A stretch of DNA of 64,000 nucleotides from contig CAYZQI010000007.1 in assembly GCA_964480455.1 (NCBI GenBank), positions 1 to 64,000 on the forward strand. The letters are read 5' to 3'. A model generated the notes under the pieces. The model saw nothing but the letters and a program-made list of their open reading frames with translations, was not told the origin of the DNA and made no database searches. Below are positions 1-9,149 of this stretch, one piece after another (position 1 is the first letter of the stretch; each line of letters opens with the position of its first letter). The position numbers and the translations under genes are program-made. The DNA is from JAABSX01 sp964480455 (GTDB lineage Bacteria; Bacteroidota; Bacteroidia; Cytophagales; Microscillaceae).

Positions 1-1
1 A

Positions 2-1417
2 TCACAAATACAACCATATCCATAGCATCACAGAAACAAAAGCTGCTGTTGGTCCTGCAAAAATAAAGAAAAAACCACCTAGGCGAAAGTCTTTCTGGTC
101 TATCATGCCTGTAGCATAGGCAATAGCATTAGAAGGAGTAGAAACAGGTAGCAGCAAGGCACAAGAGCAACTTAAAGCTACAATGACAGGCACCGCAATA
201 CTGAATGGTGCTGCCAGAGAAATTCCTAGCGGTACAAGAATAGCAGCGGCGGCAGTGTTGCTCATCACATTGGAGAGCAACACAGCAATAAAGCTAAACA
301 CTACTGCTATGCCCATTACCGCAATAGGTAGGCTATTAATTTTGGTCATGATGATATTAGCAAGCCCTACATCTACCAGTGCAATGCCCAATGCCAAACC
401 TCCAGCTACCAGCATCAAGGTTTCCCAGGGGAGATTGCGTACTTGCTCTGCAGCAATTACCTGTGTAAGTGTAAGTAGCACAATGGGTACTACAGAAGTG
501 GCAGCGACAGGTAAGCCATGCAAAGGCTCTGTAAGCCAAAGCCCAACTGTGATTAGCAATGTGATAATGACCGCACGTCTTTTGGTAGGGTCTGTATCTT
601 TATCTTTTGCCATCATAGCACTAAGGTCTAGTTCAATGTCTTTTAGGTGTAATTCACGAATTATAAACCTCCAAAACAAATAAATTAAAAGGAGTGCCGT
701 TGGGAATCCGACCACCATCCAATCCAAAAAAGTAATAGTAACACCACGCTCTTGGAGTGCTCCAACAGCAATGGCGTTGGGCGTGCTGCCAATGATAGTG
801 CCAATGCCCCCCACAGAGGCAGAAGCGGGAATACCAATCAAGATAGCTCTCGAAAAAGGAGAAGATTTACCTATTTGATGAACTAAGGGCAGCACTGAGG
901 AAATCATCATGGCAGTAGTGGCAGTATTAGACATAACCATGCTACCTAAAGCAGTAGTAAGCATTAAGCCCAGCAGCAACTTCTCTGGCTTTTTGCCAAA
1001 GGTACGTATTGTGAATCTAAACAAGGACTGGTCTAGCTTTGCCTCACGCATACCTTCTGCCAAGAAAAAGCCTCCCAAAAGCAACCAAATCACATTGCTT
1101 GTCCAAGTATCTACATACATTTCTACAGGAGCACTTTCATCTATGATATAATTTGTGCCAAAACCTAGTAAAAGCATTGCTACCAAAAAGATACCTACTG
1201 CAAAGGGAGGAATTGCCTCTGTAATCCATAAGCCGATGGCTAAGACACTCAAAAAGAACACATAATCCACAGCATCACCATAATCCAACTCTCTGAAAAA
1301 ATAAGCAATGATAAGTGCAATGATGAGGTTACCCGTAAAAGTAGAAGTATTGAAGATAACATTGAGCTTCAATCGGGTATAAAACCGATAAGCCGCACGG
1401 CGAGAGTCATTGAGCAT
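2..1417 (-). CDS. SLC13/DASS-family sodium:anion symporter
   Basis: A 471-residue polytopic inner-membrane protein with about eleven or twelve hydrophobic segments, the usual length for the divalent-anion:sodium symporter family. Visible family marks are two similar motifs, MVMSNTATTAMM about a third of the way in and NVMSNTAAAAILVPLG in the C-terminal half, which correspond to the paired SNT ion- and substrate-binding motifs. The family imports dicarboxylates or sulfate with sodium; the substrate cannot be read from sequence. The gene is complete: its stop codon lies at positions 2-4 and its ATG at 1417. It faces a 435-bp intergenic region and has no evident operon partner here. A possible minus-strand promoter -7 element lies at 1489-1496. 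Confidence 0.9.
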   Translation of the reverse strand: MLNDSRRAAYRFYTRLKLNVIFNTSTFTGNLIIALIIAYFFRELDYGDAVDYVFFLSVLAIGLWITEAIPPFAVGIFLVAMLLLGFGTNYIIDESAPVEMYVDTWTSNVIWLLLGGFFLAEGMREAKLDQSLFRFTIRTFGKKPEKLLLGLMLTTALGSMVMSNTATTAMMISSVLPLVHQIGKSSPFSRAILIGIPASASVGGIGTIIGSTPNAIAVGALQERGVTITFLDWMVVGFPTALLLIYLFWRFIIRELHLKDIELDLSAMMAKDKDTDPTKRRAVIITLLITVGLWLTEPLHGLPVAATSVVPIVLLTLTQVIAAEQVRNLPWETLMLVAGGLALGIALVDVGLANIIMTKINSLPIAVMGIAVVFSFIAVLLSNVMSNTAAAAILVPLGISLAAPFSIAVPVIVALSCSCALLLPVSTPSNAIAYATGMIDQKDFRLGGFFFIFAGPTAAFVSVMLWIWLYL

Positions 1418-1852
1418 GTAAGAATATGTTTTTGATTAGTTTTTATTGGTTTATTTTAAGATTTATCGGTTTTGTGATAAACTCAATACAAAATTAATAA
1501 AATTAAAAACCATAAAAAACTATTTTCAACCCTCGTGAAGAAGTCTTGAAAGTGTTTCAAACAAAACTTTGTGCGGAATTTAAGTAGGCTTATTTTTTTA
1601 TGAGAGTGAGCATCATCTTTCTATACTCCAAAGAAACATCCTTGCTACCCAATAGCACAACTCACGTTTCGCTAATAATCAATTTTGCAAAAAAGATTTA
1701 AACATTATTTTAACGCTGTTTTTTTGTTCAAGAATAGGTAAATACAGAATTAAATTTCACCTGTTCTCGAGTCTTGAAATCTTGAATCTCTTAATGTTTA
1801 AAAAATAATTTATTTTGTTTAAATTAGTACCCAACATAATGCGTATTGAGGC
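1418..1852. other. intergenic region, no gene seen
   Basis: AT-rich, 435 bp, between two minus-strand genes. No credible ORF or strong hairpin was found. It probably holds the promoter of the SLC13 transporter: CAAAATTA at 1489-1496 reads TAATTTTG on the minus strand and matches the Bacteroidota -7 consensus TAnnTTTG. No well-spaced -33 TTTG is visible. Confidence 0.5.
1489..1496 (-). promoter_or_regulatory. candidate -7 element for SLC13 gene
   Basis: TAATTTTG on the minus strand, matching TAnnTTTG. It would give a leader of about 65 nt. No -33 box lies at proper spacing. Confidence 0.3.
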
Positions 1853-2848
1853 TTATTCCCTTAAATTGTTTTTTGTGGGTTTCGAAATCAGCGAAACGTA
1901 AGCACAAGTAGCAAGCTCAGTATAATCAGGTACATCGGCTGCTGAAGTATGACGATAGCTTTGCAAAATTTGATTTTGATGCACCAAAAACACACCTGGC
2001 ATTCTGAAGCCATCACCTACCAATTTTCCAATACCGTGTCGTTTTAAGATACCTGCTTGAAATCCTCTCGTGAATGACTTTATGCCAAACACTTCCCCGA
2101 ATTTGGCTCTTTTGAGGCTAAATGCTCTGTAAAGAGTACAATACACATCACTCACGCGCGATACATCAGCCAAACCATATTTTTCAAAATAGCTTTGTGC
2201 CTCCGCTTCGCTTGCCATATGAACAAATACCAATTTTACACCTTCTTTCTCTATGGCATTGCGTTGTTGTGCCACGCCAGCAAGTGCTTCTCTACAAAAA
2301 GTGCAACCAAAATGCCTCAGAAAAACCATCAAAATTGGCTGGTCTTGGTTGAGTTTTGCCAAGCTAATTCCATCTTGTGTATGAAAATCGTGTAGCACTG
2401 AAGGAAAAGAAGCAACATCTTCTGACTCTTGGTTTTGACTTTCTTTGAAAACTATGTAAAAAGCAACTGCCATAGGGATTACCCACAAGAGATCGTTGAA
2501 CACTATGTGAAGTAAAAAATTGAATTGATTAAAAAAGGAATCTAAAATCAAAAAATAAGCTACTAATGGTCCAAAGAGTTTGCTGCCCAGCCCCAAAAAA
2601 ATTAGCCATTGATAGTAAAAAGGCTTTCTGGCTGCTGCCAAATAAAATCCACCAAAAATCATTACCGCTACACCAAAAGGATACAAAAGCAAAGGAAACT
2701 GAACAGTAAAGGGATTGAAAGCTTGATAAAAATTTAGAGGGTAGTTTAGTATGTATATGCCCCAAGCTAAGTTATAATACCCCGCAAATTTTAGAAAGTA
2801 GTGAATCCAAACTGGAATTTTTTTTTCTTTAAGTGTTAATGTTTCCAA
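1853..2848 (-). CDS. membrane-anchored peroxiredoxin-like (PRXL2/AhpC-TSA) protein
   Basis: A 331-residue two-part protein. Residues 1-135 contain four hydrophobic segments. Residues 150-320 are a thioredoxin-fold domain with the pair Cys182/Cys185 in RHFGCTFCREAL, the position of the redox motif in peroxiredoxin-like 2 and alkyl-hydroperoxide-reductase-like proteins. I infer a membrane-tethered thiol-disulfide oxidoreductase or peroxide-related protein. The domain most likely faces the cytoplasm or periplasm depending on membrane insertion, which I cannot decide. The start is a TTG at 2848: there is no in-frame ATG before residue 63, and starting there would delete most of the membrane part. 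It stands alone on the minus strand. Confidence 0.8.
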   Translation of the reverse strand: METLTLKEKKIPVWIHYFLKFAGYYNLAWGIYILNYPLNFYQAFNPFTVQFPLLLYPFGVAVMIFGGFYLAAARKPFYYQWLIFLGLGSKLFGPLVAYFLILDSFFNQFNFLLHIVFNDLLWVIPMAVAFYIVFKESQNQESEDVASFPSVLHDFHTQDGISLAKLNQDQPILMVFLRHFGCTFCREALAGVAQQRNAIEKEGVKLVFVHMASEAEAQSYFEKYGLADVSRVSDVYCTLYRAFSLKRAKFGEVFGIKSFTRGFQAGILKRHGIGKLVGDGFRMPGVFLVHQNQILQSYRHTSAADVPDYTELATCAYVSLISKPTKNNLRE

Positions 2849-3018
2849 TGATAATAAGTTGTTTTCTTAGAATACTCAGATATAAAACTTATTTTGAAGA
2901 CATAGGTTCTTGATAGCCTGAAAAAAATGCTAAAAATGTCTGTTTTAATTCATTGAGAATACACTATACTAAACAGACATTTTGTCTTGGGGTAGATCAT
3001 CTTGCACAAAAGCGAGTT

Positions 3019-3453
3019 TTATTCAGCACGTATCAAAAACATAGTTTTAAAAGGGCCGTTTTCATTTTTGTCGTAGAGTACTAACTTAGACTTAGAGGTT
3101 TCTTTTACCTCCATTTCTTTAGTGCCGCTGCCGCTTTTTAGGTTGGTAAGTACCACTGTTTTGCCTTTGAGTTCCCACTTTGCGTTGTCAGTAGTTACTT
3201 TATCCTCTCCAATGTAAAGTTCGTACTTGCCCGATTTGTCAAAGACAAACTTCATGCTGCCCATCATTTTGCTCATCATTTGTTCCAACTCTGCCGTAAA
3301 ATTGGCTTTGTCTTCTGCTGAGATAGCCGCCTTAGTAGTTTCATAATCTACTTTCCAGCTACCAGCTATCTCTTTGGTCTTTTGTGCTTGCACTTGAAAA
3401 GTAAAAAATAAAATAGACACAATAATAAATAAAGCCTTGATTTGAGTGCACAT
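3019..3453 (-). CDS. secreted lipocalin-like protein
   Basis: A 144-residue protein with a clear Sec signal peptide (about residues 1-23, ending VQAQ). The rest is a small beta-rich domain with GSWKVD near the mature N-terminus and KFVFDKSGKYEL in the middle. This is the layout of Bacteroidota lipocalin-like proteins in which GxW opens the first strand. The function is unknown; I infer a periplasmic or outer-membrane-associated binding protein. A Met-rich run (EQMMSKMMGSM) is notable. It is transcribed divergently from trpD. Confidence 0.65.
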   Translation of the reverse strand: MCTQIKALFIIVSILFFTFQVQAQKTKEIAGSWKVDYETTKAAISAEDKANFTAELEQMMSKMMGSMKFVFDKSGKYELYIGEDKVTTDNAKWELKGKTVVLTNLKSGSGTKEMEVKETSKSKLVLYDKNENGPFKTMFLIRAE

Positions 3454-3673
3454 AATAAATTTGATAAATGTTAAGACTTGAGAAAAATTAATTTTAAAAA
3501 CTTTCCTTAATTTACTCCCAAAGAAAATTTAAGTTGAGAAAAGTACACGAATAGATGCCTTGGGCAAATGAATGGTAAGAGGTATTTTTTTGCTTATAAT
3601 CTCATAGCTCCATTTTACATTAAATTATTAATTTAGACTTTTGCCAAAATGCCAAAAGAATCAAAATTATGCT

Positions 3674-3681
3674 TAAATTTG
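3674..3681 (+). promoter_or_regulatory. candidate -7 element of trpD
   Basis: TAAATTTG matches the Bacteroidota -7 consensus TAnnTTTG. It sits 20 bp before the trpD ATG. The nearest upstream TTTG (3640-3643) is too far (30 bp) for a standard -33 box. Confidence 0.4.
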
Positions 3682-3700
3682 CTCATATCTACTAATTAAA

Positions 3701-4693
3701 ATGAAAGAAATCTTAAATCACCTTTTTGAACATAAAACCCTCAATAAAAAAGAAGCTACCGAAATTTTAAAAAATATTGCCTTAGGCAAGTACAACCCTT
3801 CTCAAATTGCATCTTTTCTCACGGTATATATGATGAGAAGTATTACTGTAGAAGAGTTAGAGGGCTTCAGAGATGCTATGCTAGATTTGTGTATTGCCAT
3901 AGACTTGGCTGCCTATCAGCCAATGGACTTGTGCGGCACGGGCGGAGATGGCAAGGATACCTTTAATATTTCTACACTTTCCTGCTTTGTAGTAGCGGCA
4001 AGCGGAGTAAAAGTAGCCAAACACGGTAATCATGGCGTGTCTTCTGTATCTGGCTCATCTACTGTGCTAGAGTATTTTGGGGCGAAATTTACAAACGACC
4101 CAGTATTGCTTGAAAAAATGATGAACGAAACGGGTTTGTGTTTTTTACACGCACCTCTCTTTCACCCTGCTATGAAAAACGTAGCACCTATCCGCAAAGA
4201 ACTTGGCGTGAAAACCTTTTTCAATATGCTAGGGCCTATGGTCAATCCTGCTTTTCCACCCATACAGTTAGTAGGGGTATTCAGTTTGGAACTTGCACGG
4301 CTGTATAATTATCTTTATCAAAAAACAGATAAGCAATATACCATTTTACATACTTTGGAAGGCTATGATGAGGTATCACTCACAGGCGATTTTAAACTTT
4401 TATCAAATCAAGAAGAGCAACTTATTCACCCTCAAGACTTAGGATTTGAGGTACTTCAGCCCGAAGCACTTTTTGGAGGCAAAACAGTGGCTGAGTCTGC
4501 ACAGGTGTTTGAAAAAGTACTTCGAGGAGAAGGTACAAAAGCACAAAATGATGTAGTAAGTGTCAATGCAGGTCTAGCAATCCATTGTGCGCGCCCTCAG
4601 CAAAGTAAGTTAAACTGCATTGTTGAGGCAAGAGAACTTTTACTTTCGGGCAAGGCCTTAGCTACTTTTGAGAAGTTTTTAAGCTTGAATTGA
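3701..4693 (+). CDS. trpD: anthranilate phosphoribosyltransferase
   Basis: A 330-residue cytosolic enzyme of tryptophan biosynthesis that joins anthranilate and PRPP to give phosphoribosyl-anthranilate. The glycine-rich PRPP loop GTGGD is at residues 79-83. It is followed by the KDTFNIST segment and by KHGNHGVSSVSGSS, which corresponds to the conserved KHGNR-S-SGS motif with His in place of the usual Arg. Length is normal for the family. No other trp gene is nearby, so trpD stands alone here. Confidence 0.95.
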   Translation: MKEILNHLFEHKTLNKKEATEILKNIALGKYNPSQIASFLTVYMMRSITVEELEGFRDAMLDLCIAIDLAAYQPMDLCGTGGDGKDTFNISTLSCFVVAASGVKVAKHGNHGVSSVSGSSTVLEYFGAKFTNDPVLLEKMMNETGLCFLHAPLFHPAMKNVAPIRKELGVKTFFNMLGPMVNPAFPPIQLVGVFSLELARLYNYLYQKTDKQYTILHTLEGYDEVSLTGDFKLLSNQEEQLIHPQDLGFEVLQPEALFGGKTVAESAQVFEKVLRGEGTKAQNDVVSVNAGLAIHCARPQQSKLNCIVEARELLLSGKALATFEKFLSLN

Positions 4694-4820
4694 TTTTTGT
4701 GAAAAGGGGAGAGCAAAAAGACGTTTTGGCAGGAATCAATACTGTATCTCAAAGCGAAAAAACGAAAACCAAGCTAATAGTAATTACGTTGTAAGTACAT
4801 AAGATAAATGCTCAACGATT

Positions 4821-5057
4821 ATGCAAGTTTCAGTAATACAAATTGGCAACTCAAAAGGGATTAGATTAAGTAAGACCCTCTTAGAAAAATACCAAATCAC
4901 CGATAAGGTAGAACTTATCTTAGAAAATGGCTTCATTGTTCTAAAACCTGTTGCTGAACCTCGAAAAAATTGGGAAGCTGCCTTTGCCGAAATGCATCGC
5001 AGTGGAGACGATACCCTGCTCATTGATAGTGTTTTCGAAGATGAAAGTTGGGACTAA
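4821..5057 (+). CDS. mazE: MazE-type antitoxin (AbrB/SpoVT fold)
   Basis: A 78-residue protein. The N-terminal half (MQVSVIQIGNSKGIRLSK) is the swapped-hairpin AbrB/MazE DNA-binding domain. The acidic C-terminal tail (DDTLLIDSVFEDESWD) is the kind of flexible segment that binds and blocks MazF. The stop codon lies 2 bp before the mazF ATG, so the pair is translationally coupled. MazE presumably represses its own promoter; a short inverted repeat (CGTTG...CAACG) lies just upstream of the start. Confidence 0.88.
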   Translation: MQVSVIQIGNSKGIRLSKTLLEKYQITDKVELILENGFIVLKPVAEPRKNWEAAFAEMHRSGDDTLLIDSVFEDESWD

Positions 5058-5059
5058 CA

Positions 5060-5386
5060 ATGGCAGATTACTTACAATACGAAATTGTTGTTGTCAATTT
5101 AGACCCGACAATAGGAAGCGAAATCAAGAAAAAACGACCTTGTGTGATAGTTTCGCCTAATGAAATGAACAAGTACTTGGCAACTATTGTCGTTTGTCCC
5201 ATCACTTCTCAATCAAAAAACTATCCGACAAGAGTTAGTTTTGATTTAGAGGGGCAGGTCAATTGGATAGTTATAGACCAAATCCGCACCATAGACAAAA
5301 GCAGAATCACTAAAACCATTGGACACTTAGGAGATGAAACCATAGAACAGGTGAAAGGTGTCATCAAAGAAACCTACGTGGATTAA
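5060..5386 (+). CDS. mazF: MazF-type endoribonuclease toxin
   Basis: A 108-residue toxin of the PemK/MazF family, which cleaves mRNA at short sequence motifs. Family marks are VVNLDPTIGSEIKKKRPCVI near the N-terminus, matching the conserved GSE-x-RP segment, followed by PITSQSKNYPTRV. The ATG at 5060 is preferred. A TTG at 5048 would lengthen the protein by four residues and overlap mazE. Together with mazE it forms an apparently intact type II toxin-antitoxin pair. Confidence 0.9.
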   Translation: MADYLQYEIVVVNLDPTIGSEIKKKRPCVIVSPNEMNKYLATIVVCPITSQSKNYPTRVSFDLEGQVNWIVIDQIRTIDKSRITKTIGHLGDETIEQVKGVIKETYVD

Positions 5387-5434
5387 AAAAACAGCGAAGA
5401 AACAAATTGCAGTTCTGGCATGCTCAATACTTTT

Positions 5435-5466
5435 CTGTTGTGGGTCAAGACGTTGATACTAGAGGG
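5435..5466 (+). repeat. copy of dispersed intergenic repeat (TTGTGGGT core)
   Basis: The segment TGTTGTGGGTCAAGACG resembles the repeat copies at 25418-25487, 25615-25677 and 31883-31947. It sits between mazF and the truncated Uma2 gene. The similarity is partial, so this copy is the least certain. Confidence 0.35.
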
Positions 5467-5497
5467 TAGATTTTGATATTGAATGTAAAAATGATTT

Positions 5498-5968
5498 ATG
5501 ATGAAAATGCAAACAATCACAAAAATATCTGTAGAAGAATACTTCCAACAAGCAGCCCAAGCAGAATACAAAAGCGAATACCATAATGGCGAAGTAGTCG
5601 CAATGGCTGGTGCTTCTAAAAATCATAATATTATTGTCAGTAATCTCTTGTTTTTAATGAATCGTTGTTTATGGGATAAAAACTGTCAAGTTTATCCTAG
5701 CGATATGCTTTTAAAGCTAGAAAAACGCAATAAATATGTCTATCCTGATATGATGATTGTTTGCAAAGATGAGCAAAATGAAGAACATCAAGGTTTGGGT
5801 GTTTTACTCAACCCTGTCGTAATTATTGAGGTACTTTTACCCAGCACCAGCAAGTATGACCAAAGCGAAAAGATGAGATGCTATCTGATTATGCCAGGAT
5901 ACAGATTTTACATATTGTGTGGATTTTTGCAGCTAATGATGTCTAAAATTCGTGCTGTAGCTGCTTAG
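5498..5968 (+). pseudogene. truncated Uma2-family (DUF820) endonuclease
   Basis: The first 130 or so residues match the Uma2 family of PD-(D/E)XK-like restriction-endonuclease-fold proteins. They include SVEEYF, the YHNGEVVAMAGAS segment, YVYPDMMIV (the catalytic Asp after Pro) and VVIIEVLLPSTSKYD (the Glu strand). From about residue 138 the similarity stops and the reading ends in unrelated residues, giving 156 residues against about 190 for the intact copy at 40610-41182. I infer 3' truncation by deletion or rearrangement near 5910. The domain may be non-functional, although the active-site Asp and Glu remain. It lies 111 bp after mazF. Confidence 0.7.
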
Positions 5969-6103
5969 TCAGTACTATCTGTGTTCTAAATATGTAGCAG
6001 CTTGTATTATTTATAATAAATGATGTATTTTTGGGTAAGGAATGAGTGTAAATAACAAACCGAAGTACTTTTTGCTCGAGATAATCTAGCATACATCATT
6101 TTG

Positions 6104-6111
6104 TAAATTTG
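6104..6111 (+). promoter_or_regulatory. candidate -7 element of hybrid kinase gene
   Basis: TAAATTTG matches TAnnTTTG and lies 37 bp before the kinase ATG. No proper -33 box is visible. Confidence 0.4.
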
Positions 6112-6148
6112 CCTCAAATGCCCAATTTAGAAGAGAACACACAATAAG

Positions 6149-9016
6149 ATGCAAACAGAAATACTCTACAGAATAGCCATTTCAATTGGACACACCAACG
6201 ACCTTACAAGGGCAATTACCAATTTTGCGGAGGTACTTGTAACACAACTAGGGTTAGATTACCTATCTCTTTGGCTCAAAGAAGATGATAGCACACCCAC
6301 AAGCAGGTTTAGGAGGAAGATAGCACTCACCAAACGCTTTCACGGAAGCCATGCACAAGCTTTTATCAATGATGAACAATTTAAACTCCCTATTGGCTAT
6401 AAAATCTACCAGACAAATCAGGTTTATTTTAAAAAATTAGTACCTCAGAAGCAACTTACCGAAGGTAATATCTTGCTTCTAGAGCTTCCCGATGTCGGAT
6501 TTCTACATATCTATCAAGTACAACCTAGCCTGATTACAGATAAAAATTTTATCGCTTTGCTTCTCCCCCTTACCAAGCAATTTGCCCACAGCCTTAAAGG
6601 ATTGGAAGGCATTAGGCAAGCCAACCAGAATGAGTTTTACAGGCAAATCGTAGAAACGGTAAATGAAGGGGTGTTAGTAAATAATCCTGAAGGTTACATC
6701 ATCTTTGCCAATACAGAAGCGGCCGAAAACTTGGGCTATCAGCCACGCGAACTGGTGAGTATGAAAATACAAGACCTAGAGCCTGAGTTTGCAGAATATA
6801 AGGTATGGAGAAATTACCTTAAAAAATTACGCAGTACCGACCACATCATCAGCGAAGGAACAAGCTACAGAAAAGATGGTACAGAACTACCCGTAGAAAC
6901 CAACTCACAACTCCTAAGAATGGGGCAAAACGAGTTCATAGTGTCTTTTACAAGAGACATTACCGAGCGAAAAAAAAATGAAGCACTGGTAAGGCAGCGC
7001 GAAAGCCAACTGCGTTCTTTTGTAGAATCTGCCCCTGCTGCTATTGCTATGTTTGACCATGCCATGCGCTACCTTGCCGTTAGTAAGCAATGGCTCAAAG
7101 ATTATAACATTGCCCATCAAGAAGTGGCTGGTAAAAATTTCTATGAAGTACTCCCTTATGCCTCAAAAGAATGGGAAGCCATTTTTAAAAAATGCCTTGG
7201 GGGACATATTGAAAAGAGAGATGAAGAAAAAATCCTGCTAAAAGATGGCTCTGAGGCTTGGATAAAATGGGAAGCACGCCCTTGGTACAATCTCAACCAC
7301 GAAATAGAAGGCTTCATTATGTTCAGAGAAGACATCACAGTCCAAAAGCAACAAGCCGAAGAACTCCGCATCGCCAAAGAAAAAGCCGAAGAAGCCAGCC
7401 AAGCCAAGGAGCAATTTCTGGCAAATATGAGCCATGAAATACGAACTCCTATGAACGCCATACTAGGCATGACGCGCCTCCTTGCCAAAACTGACCTCAC
7501 CGACCAGCAATCCATCTACCATGATGCCATCAAAATATCTGCAGATAGCCTCTTGGTCATCATCAACGATATCCTAGACATCTCTAAGATAGAAGCAGGA
7601 AAGCTACATTTTGAGTCGGTGGCTTTTAACTTGAAGCAACTCGTACAGAATGTATGTACTAGTAACCGATGGCGCGCCGAAGAAAAAGGGATTGGGCTAT
7701 TCTACGAAGTAGATAGACGTATCCATTCTATCTTAATGGGCGACCCCACTCGCCTTAAACAAGTATTTAATAATCTAGTGAGCAATGCTATCAAATTTAC
7801 AGAAGAAGGCTTAGTAGAAATCGAGTGTAGGCTACTTGAGAAAACCGACCACAGCAACACCATCGAGTTTAGGGTCATAGACACTGGCATTGGCATAGAC
7901 TCCGACAAAATCAATAGTATTTTTGATAGCTTCAGCCAAGGCGATGAAAGCATCTCTCGTAAATACGGCGGTACAGGGCTTGGGCTTACCATTAGCAAAA
8001 GATTGGTAACCATGTTTGGAGGCGACCTCAGGGTGGCAAGTAAAAAAAGTATTGGTACAAATTTCTACTTTACTTTAGAGCTGCCCATAGGGAAAGAAGC
8101 TGACCTTAAGGTTTCTGAAAACCCTGACGACCAAAATGCACGCCTTGATGATTTGAATATCTTACTGGCAGAGGACCACGACATCAACCAATTCTTGGCA
8201 ACTACACTCTTGCAAGAATGGGGAGCTACCGTAGAAGTAGCCGAAAACGGGCGAGAAGTACTGGACATGCTCGAGCACAAAGACTATGACTTGATACTCA
8301 TGGATATTCAAATGCCTATGATGGGAGGAATAGAAGCAACCAAATTTATCAGAAAATACCGCAAATCGTCTATCCCTATCATCGCACTTACTGCCAATGC
8401 CATCAAAGGAGATAGCGAGCGATACCTCAATGCAGGTATGGACGGCTATGTGTCTAAACCCTTTGACCCAGCCAGCCTCCGCCAACAAATCATTAGTGTA
8501 CTTGCCAAAAAAGGTATTAACAGACCCTCTCTGGCTGAAACATCACCCGAAGCTTTGGTAAAACAAGGTTTAGACATTACTCACCAGTCAAAAGAAAAAC
8601 AAACTACGCACACTTCCAACAGTCATCCAAGGGCTCTGCCACAAAAGAATGTACAATCCATAAACTCAAAAAATAATGTCGCAATGCTTTATAACCTCGA
8701 CAAACTCAAAAAAATGGTAGATAATGATGCCAATATGATTAAAAAAATGGTGCAAATGTTTGTAGATAAAACACCCGAAACCCTGCAAGAAATCAATCAA
8801 CTTTACCAGAAAAATGAATTGATTGAAGTAGGTAAACTTGCTCATAAGCTCAAGTCTTCTATCAATCTTATGGGCATTGATACACTCTACGACAACGTAA
8901 GGCTCATAGAAAAATATGCTAGCCAAAACCAACAAGACCACGACCTGCCCCAGCTCATCAAAGAACTTACTGCTATTTGCAGCAATGCAGTAAATCAACT
9001 CCAAAAAGAACTGTAA
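6149..9016 (+). CDS. hybrid histidine kinase (GAF-PAS-PAS-HisKA-HATPase-REC-Hpt)
   Basis: A 955-residue soluble multi-domain sensor with no transmembrane segment. In order: a GAF-like region (about 1-160); two PAS domains (about 165-280 and 287-405); a short coiled coil; HisKA with the phospho-acceptor His429 in MSHEIRTPMN; an HATPase domain (about 530-650, N box NNLVSNAIKF and G2 box GTGLGLTISKRL); a receiver (about 668-785) with Asp719 in LILMDIQMP; and an Hpt domain with His899 in AHKLKSS. All four relay sites are present, so an internal His-Asp-His phosphorelay is expected, ending on an unlinked response regulator. The signal is cytosolic and unknown. It is probably monocistronic. Confidence 0.95.
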   Translation: MQTEILYRIAISIGHTNDLTRAITNFAEVLVTQLGLDYLSLWLKEDDSTPTSRFRRKIALTKRFHGSHAQAFINDEQFKLPIGYKIYQTNQVYFKKLVPQKQLTEGNILLLELPDVGFLHIYQVQPSLITDKNFIALLLPLTKQFAHSLKGLEGIRQANQNEFYRQIVETVNEGVLVNNPEGYIIFANTEAAENLGYQPRELVSMKIQDLEPEFAEYKVWRNYLKKLRSTDHIISEGTSYRKDGTELPVETNSQLLRMGQNEFIVSFTRDITERKKNEALVRQRESQLRSFVESAPAAIAMFDHAMRYLAVSKQWLKDYNIAHQEVAGKNFYEVLPYASKEWEAIFKKCLGGHIEKRDEEKILLKDGSEAWIKWEARPWYNLNHEIEGFIMFREDITVQKQQAEELRIAKEKAEEASQAKEQFLANMSHEIRTPMNAILGMTRLLAKTDLTDQQSIYHDAIKISADSLLVIINDILDISKIEAGKLHFESVAFNLKQLVQNVCTSNRWRAEEKGIGLFYEVDRRIHSILMGDPTRLKQVFNNLVSNAIKFTEEGLVEIECRLLEKTDHSNTIEFRVIDTGIGIDSDKINSIFDSFSQGDESISRKYGGTGLGLTISKRLVTMFGGDLRVASKKSIGTNFYFTLELPIGKEADLKVSENPDDQNARLDDLNILLAEDHDINQFLATTLLQEWGATVEVAENGREVLDMLEHKDYDLILMDIQMPMMGGIEATKFIRKYRKSSIPIIALTANAIKGDSERYLNAGMDGYVSKPFDPASLRQQIISVLAKKGINRPSLAETSPEALVKQGLDITHQSKEKQTTHTSNSHPRALPQKNVQSINSKNNVAMLYNLDKLKKMVDNDANMIKKMVQMFVDKTPETLQEINQLYQKNELIEVGKLAHKLKSSINLMGIDTLYDNVRLIEKYASQNQQDHDLPQLIKELTAICSNAVNQLQKEL

Positions 9017-9149
9017 GTGGTGAAATAATTGCTGCTACTTATAAAGTTTTTTGAATATTTTTTCAAATTAATTTTCTAATTAAAAAATATTTCGTAATAT
9101 TACGTCAATAAATTAAACAAATTATTTGTAAACCTTTAAAAAAAAAAGT

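Noticed and set aside
183..683. 166-codon plus-strand ORF opposite the SLC13 gene
   Set aside because: Antisense shadow of a well-supported membrane protein gene, no recognisable domain or start context.
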